A stretch of 64,000 nucleotides of DNA from Aplidium turbinatum (Eukaryota; Chordata; Ascidiacea; Aplousobranchia; Polyclinidae), in NCBI GenBank assembly GCA_918807975.1, contig OU964918.1, forward strand, positions 26,210,477 to 26,274,476, given 5' to 3'. Positions 31,475 through 42,960 of this stretch are shown piece after piece (the first letter of the stretch is position 1; every line of letters starts with the position of its first letter). Below the pieces are notes generated by a model. That model ran no database searches. It was not told the origin of the DNA and saw nothing but the letters and a program-made list of their open reading frames with translations. Position numbers and translations under genes: made by a program.

Positions 31475-31754
31475 TAATCATTCTTTGTTACAAAATACAT
31501 GGAAAATCAGCAGAGCCTTATTGGCATAGGCATTTCGCTCTAACTTTAGAGCATCTTTAGTGAATAAATAAAATAATAAATAAATAAAATAAAATAAATA
31601 AATAAAATTTATTTATTTATTTAGTGACAGTTTTTAGGTTTTGCTTTCTTATGTTTGCTTTTTAGGCACTAAAGATGCTCTAAAGTTAGAGCGAAATGCA
31701 TATGCCAATAGGGCTCTGCTGATTTTCCATGTATTTTGTAATAAAGAATGATTA
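31475..31754. mobile_element. MITE, 280 bp, ~88-bp TIRs, TA-flanked
   Basis: The arms 31475-31562 and 31666-31754 are near-perfect inverses, for example GCTCTAACTTTAGAGCATC against GATGCTCTAAAGTTAGAGC and TACATGGAAAATCAGCAG against its inverse. The ends are ATCATTCTTTRTTACAAAA with TA at both borders, compatible with a TA target duplication. The centre is a TAAA/ATTT microsatellite (31560-31621). No coding capacity. Confidence 0.85.
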
Positions 31755-31759
31755 GGCTA

Positions 31760-32885
31760 TATGTATCTCCGATATGTAGATAGATTGTAAGTATCTTTAA
31801 ATTTCGAATGTGAAGTTTCGGCTTCTTGTTAAAGTGTTGTTGATTGTAAGATTTTTCATCCACCAGGTCTCGCTGATTCAAAACATGTTTTTAAAATGCA
31901 TTGCTCAAACCCACATCTTGAGAATTGAACCAGCAGCGTTTAATCTTGCCGTTTTTTTTATCGTAAAATTGGGTACTTGACCGTTAGGGCTATCAAAGCG
32001 GACGACAGTAGGCTACAGTATATCAGCTATGATATCCTATAGTAGGCTACTCATGTGCAGGGTATGAAATGGAATAGAACACATTTTTTTCCATCTTGCA
32101 TCCTGAGATTTTCTTTCATCCTATTTCCATTCCATCATACAAATCTTCCATTCCATCTACAAAATTTCTTAATCACCAAATTTTGTGATTTTTGCATTGT
32201 AGCCTATATGCCACAAGTAAGCCCGTTGACTATAGGCTACATTAAAGCTAAAAATTTAACTGTAGTAATTTTCAAAGGATTCCGTAGGTTCAGTCTGGTG
32301 TTTGAAGTTAAAACTAAAAGACCTATATCTGTGATTAGACCTGTCCAAAATTTAAAAAAAATTAAATTTTTAGCCTCTTGCATTGTTTCCCATGATTTGT
32401 TTTGACTATGGCAAATCCGAAAATGACAACAATTTTGTTCTCAGATGATGGGTTACCCTGCTTCAGGAGGCCTAAACATTTCAAGTTTTGCCCAAATCAC
32501 CCAATTTGACCTGGCCATGATGCTGATAGTGAAAGTCTTCGTTTCAACTGAAAATACTTTCATCCAATGCCTTACTTAAAGCTCACAAGTGAAAATCAAC
32601 TTTTGGATATTTGGCATCATTTTGAGAAGTGTAGGGGAAATAAGAAGATCAAGAAGCAACACTTGGCGCTACTAGTGGTGAAAAGGCACTTTGCTTATTT
32701 TAGGCAATCTATACACATCTTTTTTAATTTTTCAATGGGTCTAGTCTGAGACACTAAAATATGAAGAAGGAAAACTCCTTGGTGTGCCAAATCTCAGAGA
32801 TTCTTCTAATGCGTTCCAAGAAAAAGCATCACCACAAAATAAACCGAATGTGGTGAAAAACTGTTTCAACTGAAAAAGAAAATGC
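31760..32885. other. Unassigned; several TAGGCTA words
   Basis: No supported gene. Six or more TAGGCTA/TAGCCTA words occur between 31750 and 32240. The last few hundred bases may be degraded upstream sequence of the Penelope-like fossil. Confidence 0.35.
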
Positions 32886-33390
32886 TGAAAATGAGTTAAA
32901 CATGAAGTATTGCTTGTCCATTCCGTTTGAGGGAAAAGAATCTAAAACGTTTGCTCGTAAAATTGGACAGTTTATGAAAACTAAATTTGATGTGGACTTT
33001 TTTCTTATTTACAAAACATTCAAAATTAGTTTGTATTTTCAACTAGAGTCCCAGACGCCTTCGTCTCTCTGCTCAAATGTCACATAGGGGCAAAGGCAGG
33101 TTAGTTGATACAATTTTCACGTTTAGTGAGATTTTACTAAAACTGTTGGACAAAGAAACACCATTTATGGTGCTAAAGAAAGTTCGTTTGTTGGGCTAAC
33201 TTTCCCCAAGTTTAGTCTGTTTGATGTCACTAGTTATCGGTTTAGACTCATTCAAACATACAACTCCGGTTTGTATCAACTAACCTTCTTGGAAGGTTAG
33301 TTGATACACTCATAAGGTTAGTTGATACATGGGATTCCTAGTTGATACGATCAAAACACGCCTCAATTATATTGAGACTATACTTTATGT

Positions 33391-35279
33391 CAGTGGTTCC
33401 CAACCTTTTTGACCTTGCGGCACCCTATCAAAGAGATAAATAGTTTGCGGCACCCTGGCAAAACTGGATCAATTTTATGAGGTTTCTGTATTTCAAATAA
33501 CTGTATGAAATAACACAGAACCGGTTATACAGTATAGGCGTGTAGGCTAAATAAATGTATTTATTCAAAAGTCAGTGTGAAATTTGAGCTTGACTTCTTG
33601 CAGAAAGTCCCTTAATATCTGGGGGCACTATTCGATAAAGCCACCCGCATTTCTTCCTCGACTATAAGCAGTCGTTCTCGTTTTTATGTTCATTTATACG
33701 GAAAATTCACTCTCACATAGCCTAGGTATGACATGGAAAACTGCAGAAAAAGCACGATAGCTTTCTTTCCAACGCAAGGATATTCATTTTGAATTTTTTT
33801 CCAGAACTCGTCGAGAGGCATCTGCTTGTGCATAAGCTTAAAATTTCTATCGTTGAGAGTCCAGTAAAAGTGGATTTCTCACCCATGCGTAATTTTCCGT
33901 GGACAAACTGGGGAAAATATTTCTAAAATTTTTCTTCCAATGATTTTAGGTGCTGAGTTATAATAATGAAACAAATTCTTTGTTGTTCATTTCAGAGAAA
34001 TGTGAAAGCATGTCAAAGTTTTCGTTCTCCACTTTTAAGGACCACATTTGCAGTTTTTCTCTCAGTGCTTTCATTTTATCGGTTGAAGTTAAGAGAGTTT
34101 CATTTTTGCCCTGCATTCTCACATTCGCGTTATTTAAATGGTCGAAGATGTCTACTAAATACCCTAACTTGGAGACCCAATTGTAATCTCAAAGCAATTC
34201 ACAAAATTCCTTTTGCTTTTCAAGGCTGAAAAAAGGAGCATTTCATTCTTCAACTCATATACTGTAGCCTAGTTGAAAAGGAGCGATCTTCCTGGCGTCA
34301 GCACTACCTGACTACTTACTATAGAACAGCGAGCATTGTGTTTCGCTAACCATACCGGTGTAGCCTCCACACTAGCCATTAAGACTTTTCCCAAAAACAT
34401 GTGTTTCTCGGCAGTCGAGTGTAGCAAGAACTCAGCGATAGACACTTGTTTCGCCTATGAGGCTGGGCTCATCAGTACCGCACCACTAGTTCTTGCTACA
34501 CTTGACTGCCGAGAAACCCATGCATCCTATACTCGTGACAATGCTTTTCCTCGCGCCAACCATCTTACTTGGGACGGTATGCAACAGAAGATTAGCATAC
34601 TGTAGTTTGCTCCCATATCCTTACAAAGCTTGGCAAATAGACGTGATTTAAGTGGTCTACAGTACTTTTGATGTAGTTGACCATTTTGACAACTTTGTTT
34701 AACACTTTTTTAGGTCTGAACCTAATGTTTTCCGACAAGAACTTCGCGATGAAGAAAACAGTGTGTTGTTATAATATCACTATTTTGCCTTTTTGCTTAC
34801 GATACAAATCCTTCAATTGACCTTGACCCAACCATCGGTTTACAATGGTTCGCAAACAATCGTGCAATTTTATAATCGTGCCGGGTCACACAATCCAATA
34901 ATCCATCACTGCAATTTGACTTTGTGCGGAATGTGCGCGTGAAACGCAAAATAAAATCATGAAATCTGGTAATAATGATGCGTTTCAAACGTTTTTATGG
35001 AAAGAACAGCAACGAGTCACAATATCTTTCACGCTGTTTTTCCTGGGCGAAAAAACGAAGGCTTACCGCCAGCCCAGCGACTTCCCCACTAAGCGACTCT
35101 CTAGAAAGGAGCCGGGAATAACTACGAGGCGCGAAACTTAACACGCACTGAAACTCGGTTAGAAATAAATAAATTTCGCACTTAACGGGTTAAAGATAAA
35201 ACAAAGAATGGGCCGCACTCTTGCAATATCTCGCGGCACCCTTGAGCATTGCAATTGGCACCCCGGTTGGGAACCACTG
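33391..35279. mobile_element. hAT element nested in element D
   Basis: It begins CAGTGGTTCCCAACC and ends in the exact inverse. Subterminal TTGCGGCACCCT words near the left recur as TCGCGGCACCCTTG near the right. The flanks CTTTATGT (33383-33390) and CTTTCTGC (35280-35287) match at 6 of 8, an aged 8-bp duplication. No transposase recognised. It contains a 35-bp-arm inverted repeat. Confidence 0.83.
34398..34522. repeat. Inverted repeat, ~35-bp arms
   Basis: Arms at 34398-34432 and 34488-34522 share TTTCTCGGCAGTCGAGTG and its inverse (GAGAAAC side) with two or three mismatches around a 55-bp loop. Possibly a small MITE or the core of a foldback element inside the hAT. Confidence 0.7.
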
Positions 35280-36582
35280 CTTTCTGCTTTTGAAATTTAT
35301 ACTCAAACTACTGTAGTGTAGATAGTAGAATCATATTGCCAGGTCAGGAGTTAACCAAAAGCCATGACAGTGCTGCAGTCTTATAGTGTTATCTAGTGTA
35401 AAATGTGATAAAGATATTTTACATGCGGATGTTCTTCCTAACGTCAACTTGTTATACAGATTGGGAAATTGGTGTAATTGTCAATTCTTATGACAGCCAA
35501 GGTTTACGTAGAGAGTCTTCAGTTGATCTGTAGCATCAATCAGTTGTTCTTTTATAAAACTGGGGCATGTTGTCAAAGAGGCCTTATTACTTCAAGTGAT
35601 ATTGTCAAGTTCACAGGTTCTGCAGCTTCATTAACACACAGCTTAAATCTTCAACAACTATTTCCAAACAGATTTACAGAGTTTCACATTTACGTATTTT
35701 ACCTGAAAATATGGTTGAAATATTGCAGGTTACGGTACTGAATGTACGAATGCAGGTTAGTTGACATAGTGTATCAACTAGCCTGGGCTAAAATGTATCA
35801 ACTAACCTTTTCCTTACTTTTATCAAAAATGTGTCTGTCATCAATCTAATAAAGTCAATTAAAAATGATTTGATTTATGCAACTTTACACCAATACACTG
35901 CCTGTCGCCAAGAAGTTAATTTCTTACCGTTTTTCAAACAGTCAAGAATTAACTGAATTGTAAATTTGAAAAAAATTGCAAAAAGACTCAATTTTTGAAC
36001 ATTTCGCATTATTTTACAAACTTGAAACTGGATAACCGCGAACTTATCATATCACCATTCAATCATCATTCTTCACCAGTTGGTGGCGGTATTTCTACAA
36101 AATCTGTTTTCTGGAATCCGTTTTTAGTGGTGTATCAACTAACCTTCTGTATCAACTAACCTGCCCTTGCCCAGTTTTACATGTCCGCGTGATTCGGCAT
36201 TGACATAGGAATCGGTATGTCCACCAGAAGTGGTGCCGAAGTTAGTTGAGGATTGGGGGGGATAAATCAAAATTTTATCAAATTTTAGACGATTTTGAAC
36301 ATTGGGGGGGATGTATACTTTTATACACAATTTTAGTGGTTCTGGTATCAAGTTTATTAAACTATCTCCGGACCTCGATAAATTAGCTGCTAACAGCATA
36401 ATATACAGACAAGAAATCATGGAGATAAAAGCGCTACCAGCGCTCTTGCGAATGACTGCTACAAGATTAAGAAACAAGCAAAGAAAAATTGGTACCTTGT
36501 TGCACTGCAAAACAAGGTAACAAGGAAACAATCAACGCAAATCGCTCTTGTTGCACTGGCAAGTGTTGATTGTAATTGTAGC

Positions 36583-36808
36583 CTATTTTTGTAGTATTTT
36601 CACATAAATTCTTTTATCTTTTTCATCTCTTTTCTGGGTTTGGTGGCTGTGCAAATTAAAAACAGTGACATCCAAACACTGTTTTTTGCATATTTTAAAC
36701 TTTTTGGTTATGCCATCTTTCCCTTTTGTTGGTGACAAATTCGTGTGTTTACTTTGCCGTTCTCTGCGTGATCGCGCCAGCAATGAAAAATAAATTGAAT
36801 TGAATTGA
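36583..36808 (+). mobile_element. LINE/SINE 3' end with (AATTG)n tail
   Basis: It contains GGGTTTGGTGGCTGTGC and CTTTCCCTTTTGTTGGTG and ends in AAAAATAAATTGAATTGAATTG (read as AAAAATAAATTG, AATTGAATTG). This is the same order as the tail at 30035-30226. It is a short, 5'-truncated retroposon inserted in the hAT. Confidence 0.55.
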
Positions 36809-37012
36809 CCTCCAGCGGGATTCGAATGTATGACCTTCCAATGAATACTAAGTTTTTCCAAAAAAAACAACAGAAGTTATAGGCTACTTTTCTTCTTGCC
36901 CTCTCCTTCACTAGAATCACTACACTTAGTGTGCTATAGGACAAAGTCACTATAGTCAGGAGACTGAAAACAATCGAAGCTACAGAAGAACATCTGCAAA
37001 TTTATGACAAAA

Positions 37013-37861
37013 CTAATAACTTTCAAACGCATCACAAGAACTTGTTACAACCGAATTGCGTCTTTCGGCAGTGCGCATTAAAAACTCATTAGCACTGTCA
37101 GTGTCATGTATGCTGATGTCATTAAGAATATTTTGGTGAATGTTGCAAACAATGCTAGCATTTAACCTTTCCTGTTTCAAAGTATTTCTCAGCCAGATTT
37201 TCAATCTACGAAGATTGGAAAACGACCTCTCACAAGCAGCAGAGCTTACCGGGCAAAAAGAGGATCTCAGCAATAGTACTTGAGAATAGAGAGGTTTTTC
37301 CAACTCGGACAATGCCTGGTAAGCTCTTTTAGCATCGTACAGAGATTTTGCACCTGTTGCCTTGCAGAATGAATCAATTTGATAACTCATCGATTTTCTA
37401 TTCAGCTCTGGATAATTTTTGACCATTTCAGGAACTAAGCCGGTCTTGAAAATTCGTGCAAGTTCTTTATACTTTGCCGAATCGGAATTCAGGCTACTTT
37501 CAAACCGTTCGGTCAGTTCAGGCATAACTCTGTCCATGAACTGATTGTAAAGTATTTCATAACTTAATGCAGTTGAGTGTCTGCAGTAGCTGCCATCGAG
37601 CCTCGATCCTCCCAATCTTTCAGAGACTCTTTTTTGCCGTGGTCCTTCCAAAGGCGTGATAAAATTAACAGCAAATTTTTCCGGAAGTGAAACTGCATTT
37701 TTGTAATTGTTCTCAAACTCCAAATCACGATATTTCTCTCGAGTGATTTCCATGGTCTGAAACAGCTCTTCACAAGAGTCAATGTCAAGCTTTTCTCCTT
37801 GCAACGTGATACTAAATTGCGCTATAAATGCCAAAGGCTTCAAAATCAGCACAAGTCCCAA
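37013..37861 (-). CDS. hAT transposase, C-terminal 282 residues
   Basis: An uninterrupted frame: EELFQTMEITREKYRDLEF, GGSRLDGSYCRHSTALSYEI, PELTERFESSLNSDSAKY, and the dimerisation region PVSSAACERSFSNLRRLKIW followed by LRNTLKQERLNASIVCNIHQ. This is the end of a ZMYM1/hAT-type transposase, whose full length is usually 600-800 residues. The N-terminal part should lie at higher coordinates, where repeat R1 has inserted and no frame remains. The copy is therefore truncated, but this segment is well preserved. Confidence 0.82.
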   Translation of the reverse strand: MGLVLILKPLAFIAQFSITLQGEKLDIDSCEELFQTMEITREKYRDLEFENNYKNAVSLPEKFAVNFITPLEGPRQKRVSERLGGSRLDGSYCRHSTALSYEILYNQFMDRVMPELTERFESSLNSDSAKYKELARIFKTGLVPEMVKNYPELNRKSMSYQIDSFCKATGAKSLYDAKRAYQALSELEKPLYSQVLLLRSSFCPVSSAACERSFSNLRRLKIWLRNTLKQERLNASIVCNIHQNILNDISIHDTDSANEFLMRTAERRNSVVTSSCDAFESY

Positions 37862-37911
37862 ATACGTTTCTGCAGTTTCTTCATTACTGCAGTGCCGTGG
37901 CCAGTGGTCTG

Positions 37912-38193
37912 GTCAATCAATCAATCATTTTATTTTTCGTCATTAACGCGTCCGGGACGAAAAAGATACTATCTACAAAAATCGATATAAACCTACCAGC
38001 ACGTTTACGAACGGGAAAAGGTGGCAAAACCTTGAAAGGTTTAAAACGTGCCTGAATGAAAAATTATGTAGTAGGCTATATATCAGTAGTTACCACGGCC
38101 ACAAAACCCAAACAAACAAATAGCAAAAAATAAAACAAAAACAGAGAGAAGCACACATGTAGTAATGAATGACAGCTTAATGAAAAGTGGTCC
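37912..38193 (-). mobile_element. Retroposon R1 (copy in hAT), (GATT)n-tailed
   Basis: The reverse complement matches 55434-55720 over ~285 bp. Shared words include TCGTCCCGGACGCG, ACGTGCTGGTAGGT, CATGTGTGCTTCTCTCTG and a terminal GATTGATTG run. No ORF. The head word GGGTTTTGTGGCCGTG links it to the 30035 and 36640 tails. Either a SINE or a 3' fragment of a LINE. Confidence 0.7.
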
Positions 38194-38702
38194 AACTCGT
38201 CCCTAATACCTTCAATGAAGGTTCTTCATTGTCTAGCGTCAAATTCAAGACAATTTAGAACTGTGATCAAACATCAATAAAAGAAAAACAACAGCAATTC
38301 GTGATGCTTGCAAACAACTAAATCGAAGTAGGTTACATAGCAACTAATTTTTTTTCTGAATTATTGGGGGATGCTACCAAAACATTGGGGGGGATATATC
38401 CCCCTCATCTCCCCCTACTTCGGCACCACTGTCCACCAGTCACCAGACATTTGACTACCAGAGTACGGGAACATCTGAACTTTAGAGACTTAAAGAAAAG
38501 TGCCATCAAAGACCATACCATGGAGTGTTCTTATTGCACAGATTGAAAATTCTGTACTGACTCATTTAAGATTTTACGTAAAATTAAATCCCAATTTGAC
38601 ACAAAAATTCAGGAAGTGCTGTTAATCAAACGCTATAACCCAAATTAAAACAAACACTTATTTGCGGGAGGCGCGTCCGTTTTCCTCAACATTTACTAGA
38701 TG

Positions 38703-39836
38703 CAGGGCCCAAAAGAGGGGGGACAACCGGTGCATTGCACCGGGGCCCGGTGAGTTCAAGGGGGCCGACAAAATGTCTAAATTCACGCGATAAAAAGATG
38801 GATTTCAACGATTTTGCATAAAATATTGTTTTTATATTAGTTCCGTATGTCGAATGGAGCCCACTTATGGGTAGCCTAGGCTATGCCCTTTTTTAAAATT
38901 ACAAATTTTCAATTTTTTGAGTTTAGGGGGCCCGACAAAATGTTTAAATTTGCGTGCTCAGGTCGATTTTGCATAATGCTCAGGTCGATAATGCTCAGGT
39001 CGATTTTGCATAAAATATTGTTTTTTTTATAAATATTAGTTTTGTATTTTGAATGGGCCCCCTTGAACTCACCGCCCATGGGTATGCTCTTTTTTAGAAC
39101 AACAATATTTTTGTTTTTTTGCGTTCAGGGGGCCAATAAAATGTTTAAATTTGCGTGTTAAGGTCAATTTTGCATGAAATGTTTTTTATATTTTGAAGTT
39201 GGTATTTCTTATATGAAGTTGGTATTTCTTAATGTCATGAACAATAGCAATGCATTCATTCTAAGTTTGCTGCCCTAGTCTCTGCAGATTTCAAGATCAG
39301 AAAAGTATCGTATGTTAATGTAAAGCTGTAAGCACACATATGCAATGCTATGTCAGCCATGTCGGATAGTATTGCAATTTTTATCTTCGAAATGGCTGAT
39401 TTTACCCACTTGTTGCCATGATTACAATCAGGTGTTGCCAGAGTTAAGAAGGGTTAGAGTTAGGAAAGGTTAGGGTTTTGATCTTAGCTCAGGACTAAAA
39501 AAAATATCCAAAATACAAGTTTTTGTTTTCAACAGCTATAAACTTTTCCTCAAATTAGGGAAAAATTCCATATCTGACAACGCTATTGAGGCTATAGTGT
39601 TTTAGCATTTTATCTTTGTGTATAACTAGTGTGTATCTGTGAATTTAAAGTTATATTTACAATAGTGCATTGTTTGTGAAATAATGGAGTGTTAATACTT
39701 TAACCTAATTTATCCTTTGTAAGAACACGCACCGCAAATTTTGCTTGTGATTGGTGAGATATCACGCAACTTGTCGCGCTGGGGGGCCCGGCAGCAACAT
39801 CTGCACCGGGGCCCGGCAGGGCTCTTGGAGGCCCTG
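38703..39836. mobile_element. hAT element with internal tandem repeats, perfect TSD
   Basis: The ends are CAGGGCCCAAAAGAGGG and the inverse of CAGGGCCTCCAAGAGCCC, with the exact duplication ACTAGATG (38695-38702 and 39837-39844). CACCGGGGCCCGG occurs near both ends. The interior (38757-39190) is a ~170-200-bp tandem repeat in 2.3 copies, each beginning near GGCCGACAAAATGTYTAAATT (read as GACAAAATG, TAAATT) and containing TTTTGCATAAAATATTG. Within the second copy TGCTCAGGTCGAT is repeated three times. No coding capacity. Confidence 0.93.
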
Positions 39837-40144
39837 ACTAGATGTATCACGTAGCCTACCCTGTGGTGCAAATTCTTTTGTAACTTATTTATGTAGTGGC
39901 CTTTTCCTAATGTAGCCTGATTTGTTTTCCGTTTGTCTGTTTGTTTTCCATACTATTGCTTTTAATCGTTGCGTGTTTCGTAAATCGTGATGCTTAGCCT
40001 ATCATCAGTTAGCTATAGTTACCTTCAAGAAGGTGAAATTTATTGCATTTTTATAAATATTTTCAGATTCCTGATGAGGGCTTAAGTTAATTCGAAAACG
40101 TTTGACTGTTAAACTATTTGTAAATATGTAAAATATATTGCTTT

Positions 40145-40734
40145 AATGCTCATTGCTCAACCTTGTTGTATTGTTGTGTCTTGCCCATGTCTTGCCTGTC
40201 TTTGGTACAAGAAAGCAAACTCTCTGCCGAAATCATACAATTGTAATATATAACCTACTGCACACAATAAACACGTGTTATCTTTTGTTGACTGTTGTCA
40301 TTCGTTCTGAGAAGAACTTCGCCCATGTTTTCGATTTTCCGAATACTTTGCCAAACCAACATTATGTGACGAAACAAACTAGCCCAGTCTGGACAAACTA
40401 GATAGACGGCTGTGCAAGTTTTTTGATTTGTTTATAAAGACACACAGTTTTATCTTGTTATATCTGTTTTGTAAAGTAGCAAAGCGTTGAAAATTGATTT
40501 AATGTTTAGTAGAGTAGAAAAGGAAGTTCGTTTTCTTTTGTTAGTCAAATGGAAGCTAGCATTCCACTTTTCAATTTCAAGATGACACTACTCTTGGCCA
40601 TTGTTCTCTGAAAAGAGAAAAATGTAGGCTAAGTAACAATAATAATAATTTATTTCACACAAGTTGGGTAAAAATAGCGTCAATTAAGAGTCTCCGCAAT
40701 TAACAATTTTCAGCCAACTACCGCAGGTCTTCCC
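40145..40734. other. No gene seen
   Basis: I see no supported coding sequence or element ends. It may belong to the left flank of the element that follows. Confidence 0.35.
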
Positions 40735-41695
40735 GTGTCACGATCTAAGAATTACTGCGGTCCAAAGTTACCGTAGCTTTCAGACCGCCTACACGCAGAC
40801 CACAAGTTACTGCCAGACCAGAAGTGACCAACCAAAGGTTGCAAGATTTGATGGTTGCAGCAGCTTCAACAAACATAAAATGAAAGTTAAAGCAAAACCT
40901 TGTGACAAAAATCATTGTTATGTTTGAATAAAAAAATATTTGAAACAAGGTATCACTTAAAATGTTTGAATCATAGCAGTCTTCAATACAGACTTCAATA
41001 ATACATCATGCAAACTTTGAATTTGATTTAAGGCAGACTTGTTTGGGTTTGATGGCAGGCTAAATTGCAAAAAGTAAGCTGCTTGTCTGAGTTGTAGTTG
41101 ATAAACACAGTCTAACTATATTTTACTTAATTTTGTACTACCTTTTGTCACTGGCAAAATGCAAAGTGTCAAGTAGATTTTAGTGATTGTGCTGAAACAC
41201 ACGAGAAGACCTAGCAACACTGATGCAGACGAAATTTTTTTTAACATTATAAAACGTAAAACTAAAGTTATAGACTAAAATAAGTTATACCATATGCAAA
41301 TGCGTAATATTCTACCCATTTGCAAGTTTTTCCAAACCAATTTCAAAACAGCATGCCCTTTGCAATAGCAGTTAGGCTACTTATGGACTGCTTCAGCGGA
41401 GTGACAGTCCAGAAGTGACTGCCGGACGCCCGGACCAGAAGTAACAAAAGCTGCCAGGCACGTCGGCAAAGAATAGAAAAGCGAAAATTTTAGAACTAAC
41501 TAAGTTAAATTAACTTGTTGCTCTCAAACTAATGCATAATTTTTCAAGTAAAATCAATCAATACTTATAGCAGCCACTGTGAATTTTTGGGGGGTTAGAA
41601 ATTTCATTAATTTTGAAAGAGAAAATAATTTAAAAATGAAATATTTGGCAACCCTGGTTACTTCTGGACTGCAGTAACTTCTGGACTGTTCTTTG
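40735..41695. mobile_element. Candidate DNA element with CCAGAAGTNAC words
   Basis: The left part has AGACCAGAAGTGACC (40813) and related CAAGTTACTG words. A middle cluster at 41400-41450 has AGTCCAGAAGTGACTGC and GGACCAGAAGTAAC. The right end has the inverse TTACTTCTGGACTGCAG twice (41655-41690). The layout of repeated subterminal words in mirror orientation resembles the G-ended elements. The exact termini and target duplication are not clear. Confidence 0.45.
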
Positions 41696-41699
41696 TGAG

Positions 41700-42535
41700 C
41701 AATGAAATGAATGAATGGTTTTACAGTATAATGAATTATTGTTCAGGTTTTAAGTAAATTTTGTTTTATAGTTTTTTTCCGGCATCTCAGTTTGCCTGGG
41801 CATGCTCACCTGAGTTTACGTTGCTTCCGTTGTTTCGCCGAGTACTTGTCTTTACGACAAGAAAAACAAACTCTCGTACCAGCGATAACCAGACCGAATA
41901 TTGCTATTGTGACCACACAAACTACTATTACTATCCAGGCAAGAACAATGGGAGGAACAAAAAGATGTTGTTCTGTAAAATAAAAAAATATTAAACGATC
42001 TACAAATATTTTTTCTTTTGCTTACTGTTGAAGAAACCTCCTCTTGATAGGATCCCCCTAGTTAATTTACGTACTTTCAATTTTGCATGCATTTAGACTA
42101 TTTGCATAACTAAATGCATAACTATTTGCATAACAAAATGCTAATTTAGCAACTTTGTCTCTTATATCATCTAGAAAAAGCCAGCAACATATTTTAGCAA
42201 ACTACTAGTGTACACGGGACAAATCTTCGAGTTTTTTTTAAAATTGATTGACGTTTAAGATATGCTCAAACACCTTAAACTTTCTCTACGAAATGGCTTA
42301 GTTTAAGTCTGGAATAAAATCGAAGCGTGACTGCATTCTGCACCGTACGTTGTTTGCTAAGTAGTCAATGTCATGGTTCTTTCCATCTCATATCCGGAAA
42401 GAAACAATATTGATGACGTAGTTTATTACTTAGGATATCAAACGACAGTCAAGTAAAATCCTTTTTTTTCTGTAAAAGTGCTCTTGCACTTGTTTACAGC
42501 ACCTTCGATTAGGCTTCCCTGCTTGGTGCCGTAGC
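41700..42535. other. No firm gene; acceptor-led open frames at 41791-41990
   Basis: TTTTTTCCGGCATCTCAG (41771-41790) is an acceptor-like tract followed by two overlapping open frames of ~63 codons and an AATAAA-like tail. Neither frame resembles a protein I know, and there is no partner exon. Confidence 0.25.
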
Positions 42536-42539
42536 GTAG

Positions 42540-42960
42540 CCTACTGACACCGCCCTTAACACCACCATGAGAATATTCACCGGTTGCCTGCTTCCAACTT
42601 CCATAGACTTTCTACCGGTACTATCAGGCATTGCCCCAGCTAGACTGCGTAGGGAAAATTACGTAGGCCTACATAGGCTGGTTTTACAAGCATGTCAAGG
42701 GATGACCATTGACCACCTTATCAACCAGATGGTTCTAAAATCGCACTTCTAAAAGCCTAGCTATCTGCAACTCCAACTTCTACATTTCCGAAGTTTGGAA
42801 TATTGAAGGGAAAGAAGTCGCGAGACCAGTTCAATTCACGGTCCTTCGATATCAATGTTCCACTAGGAGCACAACTCACTCGGAAGGAATGGGTGAAGCT
42901 CAATCGCTCGCGAACTGTGATGGGCCGTAAAGCGCGGGAAATTCTTGTTTAAGGTAGTCT
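42540..42960 (+). pseudogene. LINE C-terminal fragment (Jockey-like)
   Basis: It reads MRIFTGCLLPTSIDFLPVLS and GIAPARLRRENY, then in another frame FDINVPLGAQLTRKEWVKLN followed by RSRT. These match the stretch after RT in the Jockey-like LINE at 56.6-59.4 kb (TGCLRPTPLDNLPILAG and LPRQAWVRLNRLRTG). Short, with shifted frames, no 3' tail recognised. Confidence 0.7.

Larger units (their letters stand above)
33087..36172. mobile_element. G-ended DNA element 'D' (GTTAGTTGATAC words), carrying a hAT
   Basis: The left end is TA then GGGGCAAAGGCAGGTTAGTT. The right end is the inverse of GGGCAAGGGCAGGTTAGTT. Internal GAAGGTTAGTTGATAC words lie at 33290-33335 and inverted ones at 35790-35815 and 36131-36160. 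Without the nested hAT (33391-35279) it is ~1.2 kb. No ORF. It sits in the Penelope-like fossil. Confidence 0.78.
36228..38431. mobile_element. hAT element with minus-strand transposase, perfect TSD
   Basis: The ends are AAGTGGTGCCGAAG (first base probably mutated from C) and the inverse of CAGTGGTGCCGAAG, flanked by the exact 8-bp duplication TCCACCAG (36220-36227 and 38432-38439). Subterminal GGGGGGGAT words occur at both ends. It carries a transposase C-terminal ORF (37013-37861) and two later retroposon insertions, a LINE 3' end (36583-36808) and repeat R1 (37912-38193). Confidence 0.93.
32890..40144 (+). mobile_element. Penelope-like retroelement fossil, 3' part, interrupted three times
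   Basis: Three short host-strand segments, 32890-33086, 36173-36227 and 38432-38702, and the tail 39837-40144 belong to one Penelope-like element. The recognisable part is the C-terminal GIY-YIG endonuclease region (for example HLTTRVREHLNFRDLKKSA) and a 3' UTR with CCTGATGAGGGCTTAAG. It is split by the G-ended element D, a hAT at 36228-38431 and a hAT at 38703-39836. The RT domain is not in view. It is a broken, old copy. Confidence 0.7.

Noticed and set aside
41791-41990. Terminal exon of a plus-strand gene
   Set aside because: Two overlapping frames are equally open, neither has recognisable content, and no upstream donor with matching phase was found.
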